Assembly (NCBI GenBank): GCA_964400735.1
Contig: CAYNVQ010000005.1
Coordinates: forward strand, 62,001-126,000
Origin: CAYNVQ01 sp964400735
Lineage (GTDB): Bacteria > Acidobacteriota > Aminicenantia > Aminicenantales > Aminicenantaceae
DNA: 64,000 bases
Direction: 5' to 3'
The notes under the pieces are model-generated. The model was not told the DNA's origin. It made no database searches and saw only the letters and a program-made list of their open reading frames with translations. The position numbers and the translations under genes were made by a program. Below, in pieces: positions 7,639-15,480 of this stretch. The stretch's first letter is position 1, and each line of letters begins with the position of its first letter.

Positions 7639-9144
7639 ATGTTTAAAAAAATATTGGTGGCGAACAGGGGAGAAATCGCGGTCCGGGTTATCAAGGCCTG
7701 CCGGGAGATGGGGATTTCGACGGTGGCCGTTTATTCTGGGGCTGACCGCCGGAGTCTACACGTCCAGATGGCCGATGAGGCCGCTTGTATAGGTCCGCCG
7801 CCGGCTGTGGAAAGCTATCTTCACATGGACCGCATCATCGAGGCCGCCCGTGAAACCGGAGCCGAAGCCATCCATCCCGGATACGGATTCCTGGCCGAAA
7901 ATGCCGCCTTCGCCAGCCGCTGCGAGAAGGAGAAGATCGTATTCATCGGTCCCAACTCCAAAGCCCTGGAGCTTGTCGGGGACAAGGTACGCTCCCGCCA
8001 AACCATGGAGAAGGCCGATATTCCCATTATCCCCGGGATGAAGGGGATCCTGGAGGATGTCTCGGCCATCAAGGCCGAAGCCCGCAAAATCGGCTATCCC
8101 GTGATGATCAAGGCCTCGGCAGGCGGCGGAGGAAAGGGGATGAGAATCGTCTTTGAGGAACAGAATCTCACGTCAGCTTTGGAGGCGGGAATGCGGGAGG
8201 CCAAGTCGGCTTTCGGAGATGAATCTGTCTACCTAGAAAAATATATCGAAAAGCCGCGGCATGTGGAGTTCCAAATTTTGGCCGACAACCACGGGCACGT
8301 GGTCCATCTTTTCGAAAGGGAATGTTCTATCCAGCGCCGTCACCAGAAGATCGTCGAGGAGACGCCATCCCAAGCCCTGGATCCCGAACTTCGGGCCCGG
8401 ATGGGAGAGACGGCGCGGAAGGTCATGGAGGTCTCCGGATACAACAATGCGGGGACCGTCGAGTTTCTGTTGGACAAGGACAAAAATTTCTATTTTCTGG
8501 AGGTCAATGCCAGGCTTCAGGTCGAGCACCCGGTCACCGAACTGACCACCGGCGTGGATCTGGTGCATCAGCAGATACGGATCGCCGCCGGAGAGAAGCT
8601 GCCTTTCGCCCAGGAGGACTTGACCCAATCCGGACACGCCATCGAATGCCGAATATATGCCGAAGATCCCCTCAATAATTTCCTCCCTTCCTCGGGAAAA
8701 ATCCTTTTCCTAAAAGAGCCGCGGGGCCCTGGAGTCCGTCACGACTGCGGAATCTTCAGCGGCTGGGATGTCCCCATTTACTATGACCCGATCCTGGCCA
8801 AGCTGATCGTCTGGGCCAAGGACCGGGAAACAGCCTGCAGGAGAATGATAGAAGCTCTGGATGATTATGCGATACTGGGAATCCGGACCACCATCGGTTT
8901 CCTGAAGGATGTGGTCGGCCATCCCCAGTTCCGAAAAGGGGAGACCGATACGAATTTCATCCCCGACTATTTCAGCGATTGGACCGGCAAAAAAGACAGC
9001 GATGACAAACTAAAGATCGCCGTTTTGGCGGCGGCCTTCGATTCGATACAGAGAACAGCTCCAGTCAGAGGCTCCGGCGGAGTGAAAATGAAACTCTATT
9101 CGCCGTGGATTTCCCTCGGAAGGTGGCGCTTAGGAGGCAAATAG
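7639..9144 (+). CDS. Biotin carboxylase subunit of an acyl-CoA carboxylase
   Basis: A 501-residue ATP-grasp enzyme that carboxylates biotin at the expense of ATP. It begins MFKKILVANRGEIAVRVIKA as in AccC/MccA. The glycine loop is KASAGGGGKGMRIV, HLFERECSIQRRHQKIVEE and EFLLDKDKNFYFLEVNARLQVEHPVTE (read in segments) carry the metal and bicarbonate sites, and the biotin-carboxylase C domain follows (about 340-445). Unlike eukaryotic MCC alpha it lacks a fused carrier domain; the carrier is the next gene, 1 nt away. The C-terminal tail after about 450 is non-conserved. Confidence 0.92.
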   Translation: MFKKILVANRGEIAVRVIKACREMGISTVAVYSGADRRSLHVQMADEAACIGPPPAVESYLHMDRIIEAARETGAEAIHPGYGFLAENAAFASRCEKEKIVFIGPNSKALELVGDKVRSRQTMEKADIPIIPGMKGILEDVSAIKAEARKIGYPVMIKASAGGGGKGMRIVFEEQNLTSALEAGMREAKSAFGDESVYLEKYIEKPRHVEFQILADNHGHVVHLFERECSIQRRHQKIVEETPSQALDPELRARMGETARKVMEVSGYNNAGTVEFLLDKDKNFYFLEVNARLQVEHPVTELTTGVDLVHQQIRIAAGEKLPFAQEDLTQSGHAIECRIYAEDPLNNFLPSSGKILFLKEPRGPGVRHDCGIFSGWDVPIYYDPILAKLIVWAKDRETACRRMIEALDDYAILGIRTTIGFLKDVVGHPQFRKGETDTNFIPDYFSDWTGKKDSDDKLKIAVLAAAFDSIQRTAPVRGSGGVKMKLYSPWISLGRWRLGGK

Positions 9145-9145
9145 A

Positions 9146-9649
9146 GTGGAATTCGAATTTTTAGTGAACGACATCCCACAGAAAATGATCCTGGAGAAAA
9201 AAGAAGGCTTATTTGTTTTTTCGGATGGAGAAAAAACCGTGGAGGCCGATATCCAATACGTCTCTCCCCATGAGATCTCGGTGTTGATCAAGAATAAGTC
9301 CTACCAGGTTTTTATGGCCCATGATAAAGACGGTCGGTATATGTTGATCGATGGAGAATCCTTCCTCGTCAAAGAGCCAGCTGAGGAAGCCGCGGGCTTC
9401 AAGGAGGGAGAAGAGAGAACATCAGAGGGCACCATTTTGATCAAGGCCCCCATGCCCGGTAAGGTCATCAAGGTCTGTGTGTCCGAAAAGGAGGCTGTCC
9501 ATAAGAACCAAACCCTGGCCATCGTGGAGGCCATGAAGATGGAAAACGAGATCAAAGCCTCGGTGGACGGCACGATAAGGACCATTCATGTCTCGGCCGA
9601 CGACCTGGTAGATTCGGAAAAGCCCCTCATCGAGCTCGACCCCAAGTAG
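9146..9649 (+). CDS. Biotin carboxyl carrier protein
   Basis: A 167-residue protein with a C-terminal biotinyl domain (about 96-165). The biotin attachment site is Lys131 in the canonical VEAMKMENEI, preceded by IKAPMPGKVIKV. The N-terminal ~75 residues form a beta-rich domain similar to the BT/linker region of MCC and PCC alpha chains, so this gene looks like the detached C-terminal part of an MCC alpha subunit. It starts with GTG one base after the biotin carboxylase stop, with GGAGG upstream inside that gene. Its own stop codon lies within a copy of the dispersed repeat. Confidence 0.9.
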   Translation: MEFEFLVNDIPQKMILEKKEGLFVFSDGEKTVEADIQYVSPHEISVLIKNKSYQVFMAHDKDGRYMLIDGESFLVKEPAEEAAGFKEGEERTSEGTILIKAPMPGKVIKVCVSEKEAVHKNQTLAIVEAMKMENEIKASVDGTIRTIHVSADDLVDSEKPLIELDPK

Positions 9650-9676
9650 GGACGCTCCTCAAGGTGCCACCCTATA
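9645..9676. repeat. Degenerate copy of the GGGGACGTTCC repeat at the end of the biotin carrier gene
   Basis: The sequence TAGGGACGCTCCTCAAGG followed by TGCCACCCTATA matches the 35-bp unit seen at 1874-1943 with several changes. The TAG stop codon of the carrier gene is part of the repeat. A weaker, reversed remnant may lie at about 9735-9757. Confidence 0.55.
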
Positions 9677-9780
9677 CCTTGGGACTGCATTTCAAACCTT
9701 ATTCCTCTTAGAGGATGCTCCTTGAAAACGATAGCGTTCCTGGCGGACACTCCTCAAAGGCGACATGAAAGACTGGCAAT

Positions 9781-11100
9781 CTAATCCGCGATATATCCGG
9801 CCCGGTGGGTCACCCTGTATTTTTTGCCTTTGACCTTCACCTCTATCTTTTTGAATTTACCGTCGGCCTTATAATTTTTCGGCGTGAAGTAAAGAAGATA
9901 ATAATTCTCTGTGGCTTCCACCGCCTGCTCGAATAAATGTTCCGGACTGGCGGAACTATCCACCGTTCCTCCCGTGGCATCGGCCAGCGTCTTGAAGGCA
10001 TTGAAAACATCCGAGGAATACTCCTGCATGGTGATAAAGGACGAGCTCTCGGCCATTTTGGTGAGGAATAAAAAATGGGCGGAAATCGAGGGATCGGCAT
10101 AAGCCTGCTCAATAGCGTCCACGTCCATCGCATAGCCTCCGGCAGGAAATTCCATAATGTTCGCCAGGATCATGTACAATCCAGGGTCGTCCTGAAAAAG
10201 ATTGGAATACTGAAGCATAATCCTGTCGGAGACGCGCGGGATTTGTTCTCTCTGATAGAGGATAAAAACCATCTTCTGCCCTTCTATTTGTTTCAAAGCC
10301 TCGCCGAAATCGATAAGAGCCTTCTGTTCCACCCCCCTGATCGTTATGAGTCTGTTGTAAACCGAATCGTAGGCTGTTATGACATGGCTGAGGTTATCGC
10401 GATGTACGGTTGAATAAATAGAGAAGGTGTTCTCATCCCCGAATGTTTCCACATCCGATCCTTTGGGAGCAATCATGATTCCCAGGGCCCGAACGATTTT
10501 CTTCAGCTCATCGATTGTGTTTTTATATTCGACGTTTCCCATCCTGAGGTCTTTTTTGACGATAGTCTTCAATGAATCCGCCATCTCCTGCCTGGTCTTT
10601 GTTTGCAGTGATTCAGGCGATAACCGATAGCTGCCCACCGGTGTAACCACCCGGACGGCATCCGAAGGCTGCATCACATTGTGGAAAAAATATTCGATGA
10701 CTTCATTGATCTGGGGCAGATATTCCAGAAGTTCGAAGACAAACACAAAATGCCTTTTTTCCTGAGAGGCAAATTTTTCCTCAGTCTTCTGCTTTTTTGC
10801 TAAATCTTCTTCTCCCATACTCTCTTTTCGCTCGATCGCCCGTTCTTTGATCAAGTAGACGGCATCGATATCCTGTTTCTTTCCGTCTTCGTAGATGATG
10901 AAATCCTTGATGGTGAGATCATCGACAAATTTATTCCCGTCGTAGACCCTGACCGGGACTTCGATATTGACGGCAATAGCTTCTTCCTGGATTTCTTGTT
11001 CCTTCTCCTGTTCCTGGACGGTATTGGATTCCAACATCAGAAAAGGGAAAAACAAAATGAAAGAAAGAATTGTAATGCCCATCGAATTGAATTGTCTCAT
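9781..11100 (-). CDS. Exported VWFA-related protein (Acidobacteria family)
   Basis: A 439-residue protein if translation starts at the ATG at 11100, which has AGAGGG at the right distance; a longer open frame upstream lacks this. The N-terminus is a signal peptide (MRQFNSMGITILSFILFFPF). A beta-sandwich domain follows with the family signature NIEVPVRVYDGNKFVDDLTI and FIIYEDGKKQDI, then a VWA-like domain (about 130-400) and a C-terminal strand block ending KYRVTHRAGYIAD. The metal-binding DxSxS motif of true VWA domains is absent: the corresponding strand reads FVFVFELLEYLP. It is divergent from the sigma factor gene at 11281. Two paralogues close the window. Confidence 0.82.
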   Translation of the reverse strand: MRQFNSMGITILSFILFFPFLMLESNTVQEQEKEQEIQEEAIAVNIEVPVRVYDGNKFVDDLTIKDFIIYEDGKKQDIDAVYLIKERAIERKESMGEEDLAKKQKTEEKFASQEKRHFVFVFELLEYLPQINEVIEYFFHNVMQPSDAVRVVTPVGSYRLSPESLQTKTRQEMADSLKTIVKKDLRMGNVEYKNTIDELKKIVRALGIMIAPKGSDVETFGDENTFSIYSTVHRDNLSHVITAYDSVYNRLITIRGVEQKALIDFGEALKQIEGQKMVFILYQREQIPRVSDRIMLQYSNLFQDDPGLYMILANIMEFPAGGYAMDVDAIEQAYADPSISAHFLFLTKMAESSSFITMQEYSSDVFNAFKTLADATGGTVDSSASPEHLFEQAVEATENYYLLYFTPKNYKADGKFKKIEVKVKGKKYRVTHRAGYIAD

Positions 11101-11280
11101 TTGATCCCTCTTGCTCATCATCTTCGCCGAACCAAGTATTATTATAATCGATCGAGTCGAGATTTGTATATACTTAAACATTGGATCGAGATGTTTTGCC
11201 GTGCGGGCTTTTTTTTGGAGGTCATTGGGAGTAAAATAAAAAAGGTGTAAGTGTATTTGTGACAGATAGTTAGAGGGAAA

Positions 11281-11907
11281 ATGCAACGAAACACAGGAGA
11301 AAGCGGTTTAAAGAAGGTGAGAATGGAAGAGCAAGAGCTGATGCTCCAGGTGCAGACTGGTGACGAAATGGCTTTTGCAGAAATCCTACGAAGATACAAA
11401 GACAGAATCGTCAATTTCCTCTCGCAGATCACCGGAGATTACCAAATGGCTGTTGAATTGGCTCAGGAGACGTTTATGAGAGTTTATTTCAAAGCGAATA
11501 AATACAAGCCCGTTGCGCCTCTTTCTTCATGGATATACACCATCGCCTCGAATTTGGCCAAGACTGAGATGAAAAAGACCCGCCGGGTTACCTTGGTGCC
11601 CTTGGATGATGTGAAATATAAATTTTCCGAAGATAACGCTTCCGCAGGGAATCCCGAGAGGTCCGATTTGAAGAAGCGCCTGAAGGCGGCCCTGGATTCG
11701 CTGCATCCCCGGTACAGGATTCCGGTGGTCCTGAAGGATGTCGAAGGATTTTCCCAGGAAGAGATAGCCCAGATTTTAAAAAAACCCCTGGGGACCATAA
11801 AGGCAAGGATAAGCCGGGGAAGGGATTACCTGAAAAAGGAGTTAGAAGGAGAGAAAATAAAGGTTAATTTCAGAGGGGATAAGGAGATTCATGATGCGGG
11901 AGTTTAA
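11281..11907 (+). CDS. ECF-type RNA polymerase sigma factor
   Basis: A 208-residue sigma factor. Region 2 covers about 20-100 (FAEILRRYKDRIVNFLSQI, MAVELAQETFMRVYF, PLSSWIYTIASNLAKTEMKK) and region 4 about 135-190 (IPVVLKDVEGFSQEEIAQIL then LGTIKARISRGRDYLKKEL). An alternative start at 11323 (MEEQELMLQV) also has a good ribosome site (AAGGTGAG); the longer form is kept because GAGGG precedes its ATG. The next gene overlaps by 17 nt and encodes a single-span membrane protein, probably its anti-sigma partner. The third gene is an HtrA-like exported protein, pointing to envelope or protein-folding stress. Confidence 0.9.
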   Translation: MQRNTGESGLKKVRMEEQELMLQVQTGDEMAFAEILRRYKDRIVNFLSQITGDYQMAVELAQETFMRVYFKANKYKPVAPLSSWIYTIASNLAKTEMKKTRRVTLVPLDDVKYKFSEDNASAGNPERSDLKKRLKAALDSLHPRYRIPVVLKDVEGFSQEEIAQILKKPLGTIKARISRGRDYLKKELEGEKIKVNFRGDKEIHDAGV

Positions 11908-12292
11908 CATTTTAGACGGAATTGAAAGGGTGAAGGCACCGGAAGGTTTCGAACAGAAAATCCTTCACCTTCTCTATGAAAGAAAGAAAAAACGAATAAA
12001 AACGAGAGCGTTTCGGCTCTCTCTGGCCGGCGCTTTGAGCGCGGTCGCGGCCCTCATCGTCGTGATCAATTTCTTGGTCCTCCCTCAAAAAGGTCCGATG
12101 GATGTTTCCGGCCTTGAAGGGGAAGTCCCGACTTTTTTGGAGCGCGGAATTCCCCGGGGAGGTGTGGAAACCATTCCCATCATCGAACGCGTGGATTATT
12201 CGCAGGAGATCAGATCGCGCCGGCAGGACCCACCGACCATATTTCTATTGGAACAATGCTCTGATAAGACAAACAGAGAAATCAAATACTAA
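11891..12292 (+). CDS. Single-span membrane protein, probable non-zinc anti-sigma factor
   Basis: A 133-residue protein with a cytoplasmic, helical N-terminus (about 1-35), a very basic stretch (ERKKKRIKTR), one transmembrane helix at about 43-62 and a short periplasmic tail rich in Pro and Arg. It has no zinc-finger cysteines, so it is not a ZAS-type anti-sigma factor by sequence. The 17-nt overlap with the upstream sigma gene and the topology suggest the same function. An AAGGAG ribosome site lies inside the sigma gene. Confidence in the gene is high, in the role moderate. Confidence 0.7.
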   Translation: MMREFNILDGIERVKAPEGFEQKILHLLYERKKKRIKTRAFRLSLAGALSAVAALIVVINFLVLPQKGPMDVSGLEGEVPTFLERGIPRGGVETIPIIERVDYSQEIRSRRQDPPTIFLLEQCSDKTNREIKY

Positions 12293-12307
12293 GGAGGTCA
12301 GATTAAA

Positions 12308-13978
12308 ATGAGCAGGAGAATCAAAGCACTATTCAGCCTGGCAGCGTTCTTATTCATAATCCCGCTGTTCGCGGGTGCCAAACCGGCCGCCCTAAGCAGC
12401 GCTCAGACCGAGGAAGTTACCCAGAAGGTCTATCCGTGTGTGGTCAAGGTCGAGGCCAGTAACCTGGTCCGCAAAGTGGCGACCGGGGTCGTCATCGACC
12501 GGAACGGTCATATCGTGACCACAGCTCTGATTTCCCCCCGTGATGAGGAAATCATCGTGACCACAGCTAGGGGAGAGCGTATCGAGGCTGAATTCAAAGG
12601 GATGGATTCTGAGACTCATCTGGCCGTAATCCAAGCCAAGGACAAAAATCTCACTCCCATCGTTATGGGGAAGGCCAAAGATCTTTCTCCCGGGTCCTGG
12701 ATCGGCGTTATCAGCATTTCTCCGGAGAATACCCCGCTGGTTACCCAGGGAATCGTCTCTTCGGCCTCTCCGGAGACACTCCGTCTGAACGTTTGGGTGA
12801 GCCGAGGAATGAGCGGAAGCCCGGTGGTGGACAAGCAGGGACATATGGTCGGACTGCTCAGAGGAGTTTATGTGGATGAGCAGCCGATCGTTTTCGAGTT
12901 TCAGGAGAGAGAAGTCGTCGGATCGGGTTATGTTCTCAACAAAGCCGAGGCCCCGGCATCGGGTATGGCGATGGCCGTTCCCGTGGATATCGTGGAATTT
13001 GTGGCCACCGAGATCAAGGAAAAAGGCAAGGTGGCACGCGGATGGCTCGGTGTGAGAATCTGGCTGAATGAGGATGACAGGGTAGAGATCCTAGAAGTCG
13101 AGAAGGATTCGCCGGCCGAGCTGGCCGACCTCGAGGAAAGAGACATCATCCTCGAGTTCGACGGTGAGGATGTCGAAGATACGGAGATGCTGCAGAGCAT
13201 GATCAGGAAGAGCAAGCCGGGTGAAAGCGTTACCGTGAAGATCGAACGCGAAGGAAAGACACAGGATGTCAAAGTCAAGTTGGGCGAGCTGACCGAGGAA
13301 GAAATATGGAGTGAATTCGAGAGCAAATTCCCCGGGCTGTTCAGGAGTGAAAAGAGTGCACCATTGGAGCAATTTTTCAAAACCAAACCCGAAGTCTTCC
13401 GATTCGGCTTCCAACAGAGAAAGTTTATCGGCGTCGGAGTCCAGGAGCTCAATCCTGAGCTTTCGGAATTTTTTGGTGTCGACGAAGGCACGGGCATCCT
13501 GGTTTCCAGTATCGACAAGGATGGCCCTGCAGATAAAGCGGGCTTGAAGGTGGGAGATGTCATCACCATGGCAGACGGGAAGCGGGTAGAAAGTACGCAG
13601 GATCTGGTCGGCCTTATCCAGGATAAAGAAAAAGGAGACACGATCAAGATCGAATTTCTCCGGGATAAAAAGAAACGAACCGTAGATGTGGAGGTAGAGG
13701 AGGAAGAAGGCAGCATCAGCTATTTCGCTCCCGGTGCAAGGAGTATCCTGGGTGGAACCTACCAGGATGCCTACCGTAATCAGTCCAGAAAATTGGCCGA
13801 AACCTACAAAAAATTGGGAGAAGATTATTATAAGAACTACCTGGACCAGCAGAATAAGATGAATCGGGAATTGATGAAACAGTGGGAGAAGCAGCAGAAA
13901 GAAGCCGAGAAAAATTTTAATGATGCGCTGAAGACATATAGAGTTAATCTGGCAAAAAAAAGAGGAATAAGAGTCTAA
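12308..13978 (+). CDS. HtrA/DegP-like exported PDZ protein with a degenerate catalytic triad
   Basis: A 556-residue protein with signal peptide (about 1-24), trypsin-like domain (about 35-215), PDZ1 (about 235-330), PDZ2 (about 370-465) and a Lys/Glu/Gln-rich helical tail (about 490-550). Aligned by eye with DegP, the serine is kept (Ser169 in SRGMSGSPVV), but the histidine motif reads HIVTTALIS (Leu or Ala in place of His) and the aspartate position in DSETHLAVI is His104. Proteolysis by the normal mechanism is therefore unlikely; a chaperone or binding role in the periplasm is inferred. A strong AAGGAGGT ribosome site precedes it, 15 nt after the putative anti-sigma gene. A terminator follows. 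Confidence 0.85.
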   Translation: MSRRIKALFSLAAFLFIIPLFAGAKPAALSSAQTEEVTQKVYPCVVKVEASNLVRKVATGVVIDRNGHIVTTALISPRDEEIIVTTARGERIEAEFKGMDSETHLAVIQAKDKNLTPIVMGKAKDLSPGSWIGVISISPENTPLVTQGIVSSASPETLRLNVWVSRGMSGSPVVDKQGHMVGLLRGVYVDEQPIVFEFQEREVVGSGYVLNKAEAPASGMAMAVPVDIVEFVATEIKEKGKVARGWLGVRIWLNEDDRVEILEVEKDSPAELADLEERDIILEFDGEDVEDTEMLQSMIRKSKPGESVTVKIEREGKTQDVKVKLGELTEEEIWSEFESKFPGLFRSEKSAPLEQFFKTKPEVFRFGFQQRKFIGVGVQELNPELSEFFGVDEGTGILVSSIDKDGPADKAGLKVGDVITMADGKRVESTQDLVGLIQDKEKGDTIKIEFLRDKKKRTVDVEVEEEEGSISYFAPGARSILGGTYQDAYRNQSRKLAETYKKLGEDYYKNYLDQQNKMNRELMKQWEKQQKEAEKNFNDALKTYRVNLAKKRGIRV

Positions 13979-13999
13979 GAGCTCTTGTATCCATCTCAC

Positions 14000-14040
14000 G
14001 GGAAGGCAGGGAGCGATCTCCCTGACCTTCCCTTTTTTTT
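14000..14040 (+). terminator. Rho-independent terminator of the sigma/HtrA-like operon
   Basis: A near-perfect hairpin reads GGGAAGGCAGGGAG, a CGAT loop, then CTCCCTGACCTTCCC, followed directly by eight T residues (14033-14040). It lies 21 nt after the stop of the HtrA-like gene. Confidence 0.93.
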
Positions 14041-14144
14041 GGTGACAGGATACCCTATTATCACCTATTTACCTTCTGTACCCTTTTTTCTAGGTGCTAT
14101 AATTCCATCCTAACCTGATCCCTTGATATGTGAAATAAAGCGAA

Positions 14145-14732
14145 TTATGTATCAAGGCCGAGCCAAGCTTTCATAAATGTTTTGAATTCTTCGGGGGAGA
14201 TTCGGGTGGCCTCGAAATACCCCGCTTCCGCTCTCTGTTTCAAGGCTTCGTAGAGGATGATGCCGACCGATACGGACAGGTTCAGGCTCTGAGCCATCCC
14301 GAACATCGGGATTTTGATCTTGTAGTCGGCCAGATTTCGGGCTTCCTCGGATATCCCCTCGGATTCGTTCCCGAAGACGATGGCCAAAGGCTGGGTATAA
14401 TCCAAAGTTGTGTAGGGACGTGCTTCCTCCCCCAGATATGTCGCCGCGATCTTGAATCCTTTCTGTTTCAACCGGTCGAAGCATTCACCCGCCGAGTGAA
14501 AGAATGAGAAATGAAGCCATTTTTCGGCTCTTGTGGATATGGCCTCGTTTACCGGAAAGGGCTCATTGGCGGCTGAAATGATGTCCAGGTACATCACCCC
14601 GGCTGCGTCGCATGTTCGGACCACCGCACTGGCATTATGGGTGTTGGTGACCTCTTCCAGAACGACGTGAAGGTCCGGCTGCCGATGGGAAAGGAGGCGT
14701 TTGACTTTCTGGATTCTTTCTTTGGTCGGCAT
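14145..14732 (-). CDS. trmH: tRNA (guanosine(18)-2'-O)-methyltransferase TrmH
   Basis: A 195-residue SpoU/SPOUT-family methyltransferase that transfers a methyl group from S-adenosylmethionine to the ribose of G18 in the tRNA D-loop. The three family motifs are visible: NTHNASAVVRTCDAAGV (motif 1, about 30-46), LAIVFGNESEGISEEA (motif 2, about 114-130) and IPMFGMAQSLNLSVSVGIILYEA (motif 3, about 139-161) with the trefoil-knot asparagine and serine. The opening RLLSHRQPDL is typical of TrmH proper. It stands alone on the minus strand. Confidence 0.9.
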   Translation of the reverse strand: MPTKERIQKVKRLLSHRQPDLHVVLEEVTNTHNASAVVRTCDAAGVMYLDIISAANEPFPVNEAISTRAEKWLHFSFFHSAGECFDRLKQKGFKIAATYLGEEARPYTTLDYTQPLAIVFGNESEGISEEARNLADYKIKIPMFGMAQSLNLSVSVGIILYEALKQRAEAGYFEATRISPEEFKTFMKAWLGLDT

Positions 14733-14928
14733 GGGCAGAATATAGCAAACAAAACGGCCATATTCAACTTGTCCGCTATTCTGAAATCCGAAACTGTACG
14801 AAAAAATGGGGAGGGAAGGCGGGATATACCATTAACGCTATCCGTGGATCCAGGAGAAAAGAGTCAGGGAATCGATTAACTGACTTTGAAAATGAGGCAA
14901 AAAAGGTGCCAGAGTATCCTGTCCCCGA

Positions 14929-15480
14929 TTAAAAGAAAATAAACTTGGCGGTTAGGATGAGCCAAAAGATGGCTGAGCCCAGGATGGCCCGGCATTCCTG
15001 ATTATTTTTGTACAGGTTCCATTGGAAACCGGAGCCTCGATGCGGAAGGGGAGACCAGAGCTTCGGGAAAAAGAGAGGAACCTTTTGGCTGTATTTCGGG
15101 TACTCCTCAGGGAAAAGTTTTTCCATTTTTTGCTTTTCGGAGAAGATCGCAACCGGATAAAAGAAAGTAAAAAGCACAAGGGCACAGCCGAGCACCCACC
15201 AGGAACGGGCTCCGATGACAACTCCGATTCCTATCAGCAGATTCCCCAAGTAAAGCGGATTTCTCGTGAAGCGGTAAGGTCCTGACATGGCCAGTGTCTT
15301 CTCTTTTTCCAGATGCCCGCAGGCCCAGGCCCGGATAACAAGCCCGACGATGGTCAATCCTATGCCAACCAGAAGCGATGCCAGGGATGGAGTGGCCAGC
15401 ACTATGGCCACGATGACGAAAATCAAACTGACCCTGACTCTCCAGCGGTAGACAAATCTTAAAAAACCCTGTTCAGGCAT
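14929..15480 (-). CDS. Isoprenylcysteine carboxyl methyltransferase-like membrane methyltransferase
   Basis: The start at 15480 (MPEQGFLRFVYRWRVRVSL) gives 183 residues, has GGAGAG upstream and overlaps the heptosyltransferase stop by 8 nt; the longer open frame upstream is out-of-frame reading of that gene. There are four to five transmembrane helices. The ICMT/PEMT signature is clear in the second half: GPYRFTRNPLYLGNLLIGIG, then EKQKMEKLFPEEYPKYSQKVP with the conserved EE..Y...V segment that binds S-adenosylmethionine. Substrate unknown; being the last gene of a heptose/LPS operon suggests methylation of an envelope lipid or isoprenoid. Confidence 0.8.
   Translation of the reverse strand: MPEQGFLRFVYRWRVRVSLIFVIVAIVLATPSLASLLVGIGLTIVGLVIRAWACGHLEKEKTLAMSGPYRFTRNPLYLGNLLIGIGVVIGARSWWVLGCALVLFTFFYPVAIFSEKQKMEKLFPEEYPKYSQKVPLFFPKLWSPLPHRGSGFQWNLYKNNQECRAILGSAIFWLILTAKFIFF

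Noticed and set aside
12308..13978. Annotation as an active DegP-type serine protease
   Set aside because: The histidine and aspartate of the triad are not present at their expected positions.
13091..13999. 302-codon minus-strand open frame
   Set aside because: Antisense to the HtrA-like gene and overlapping its terminator.
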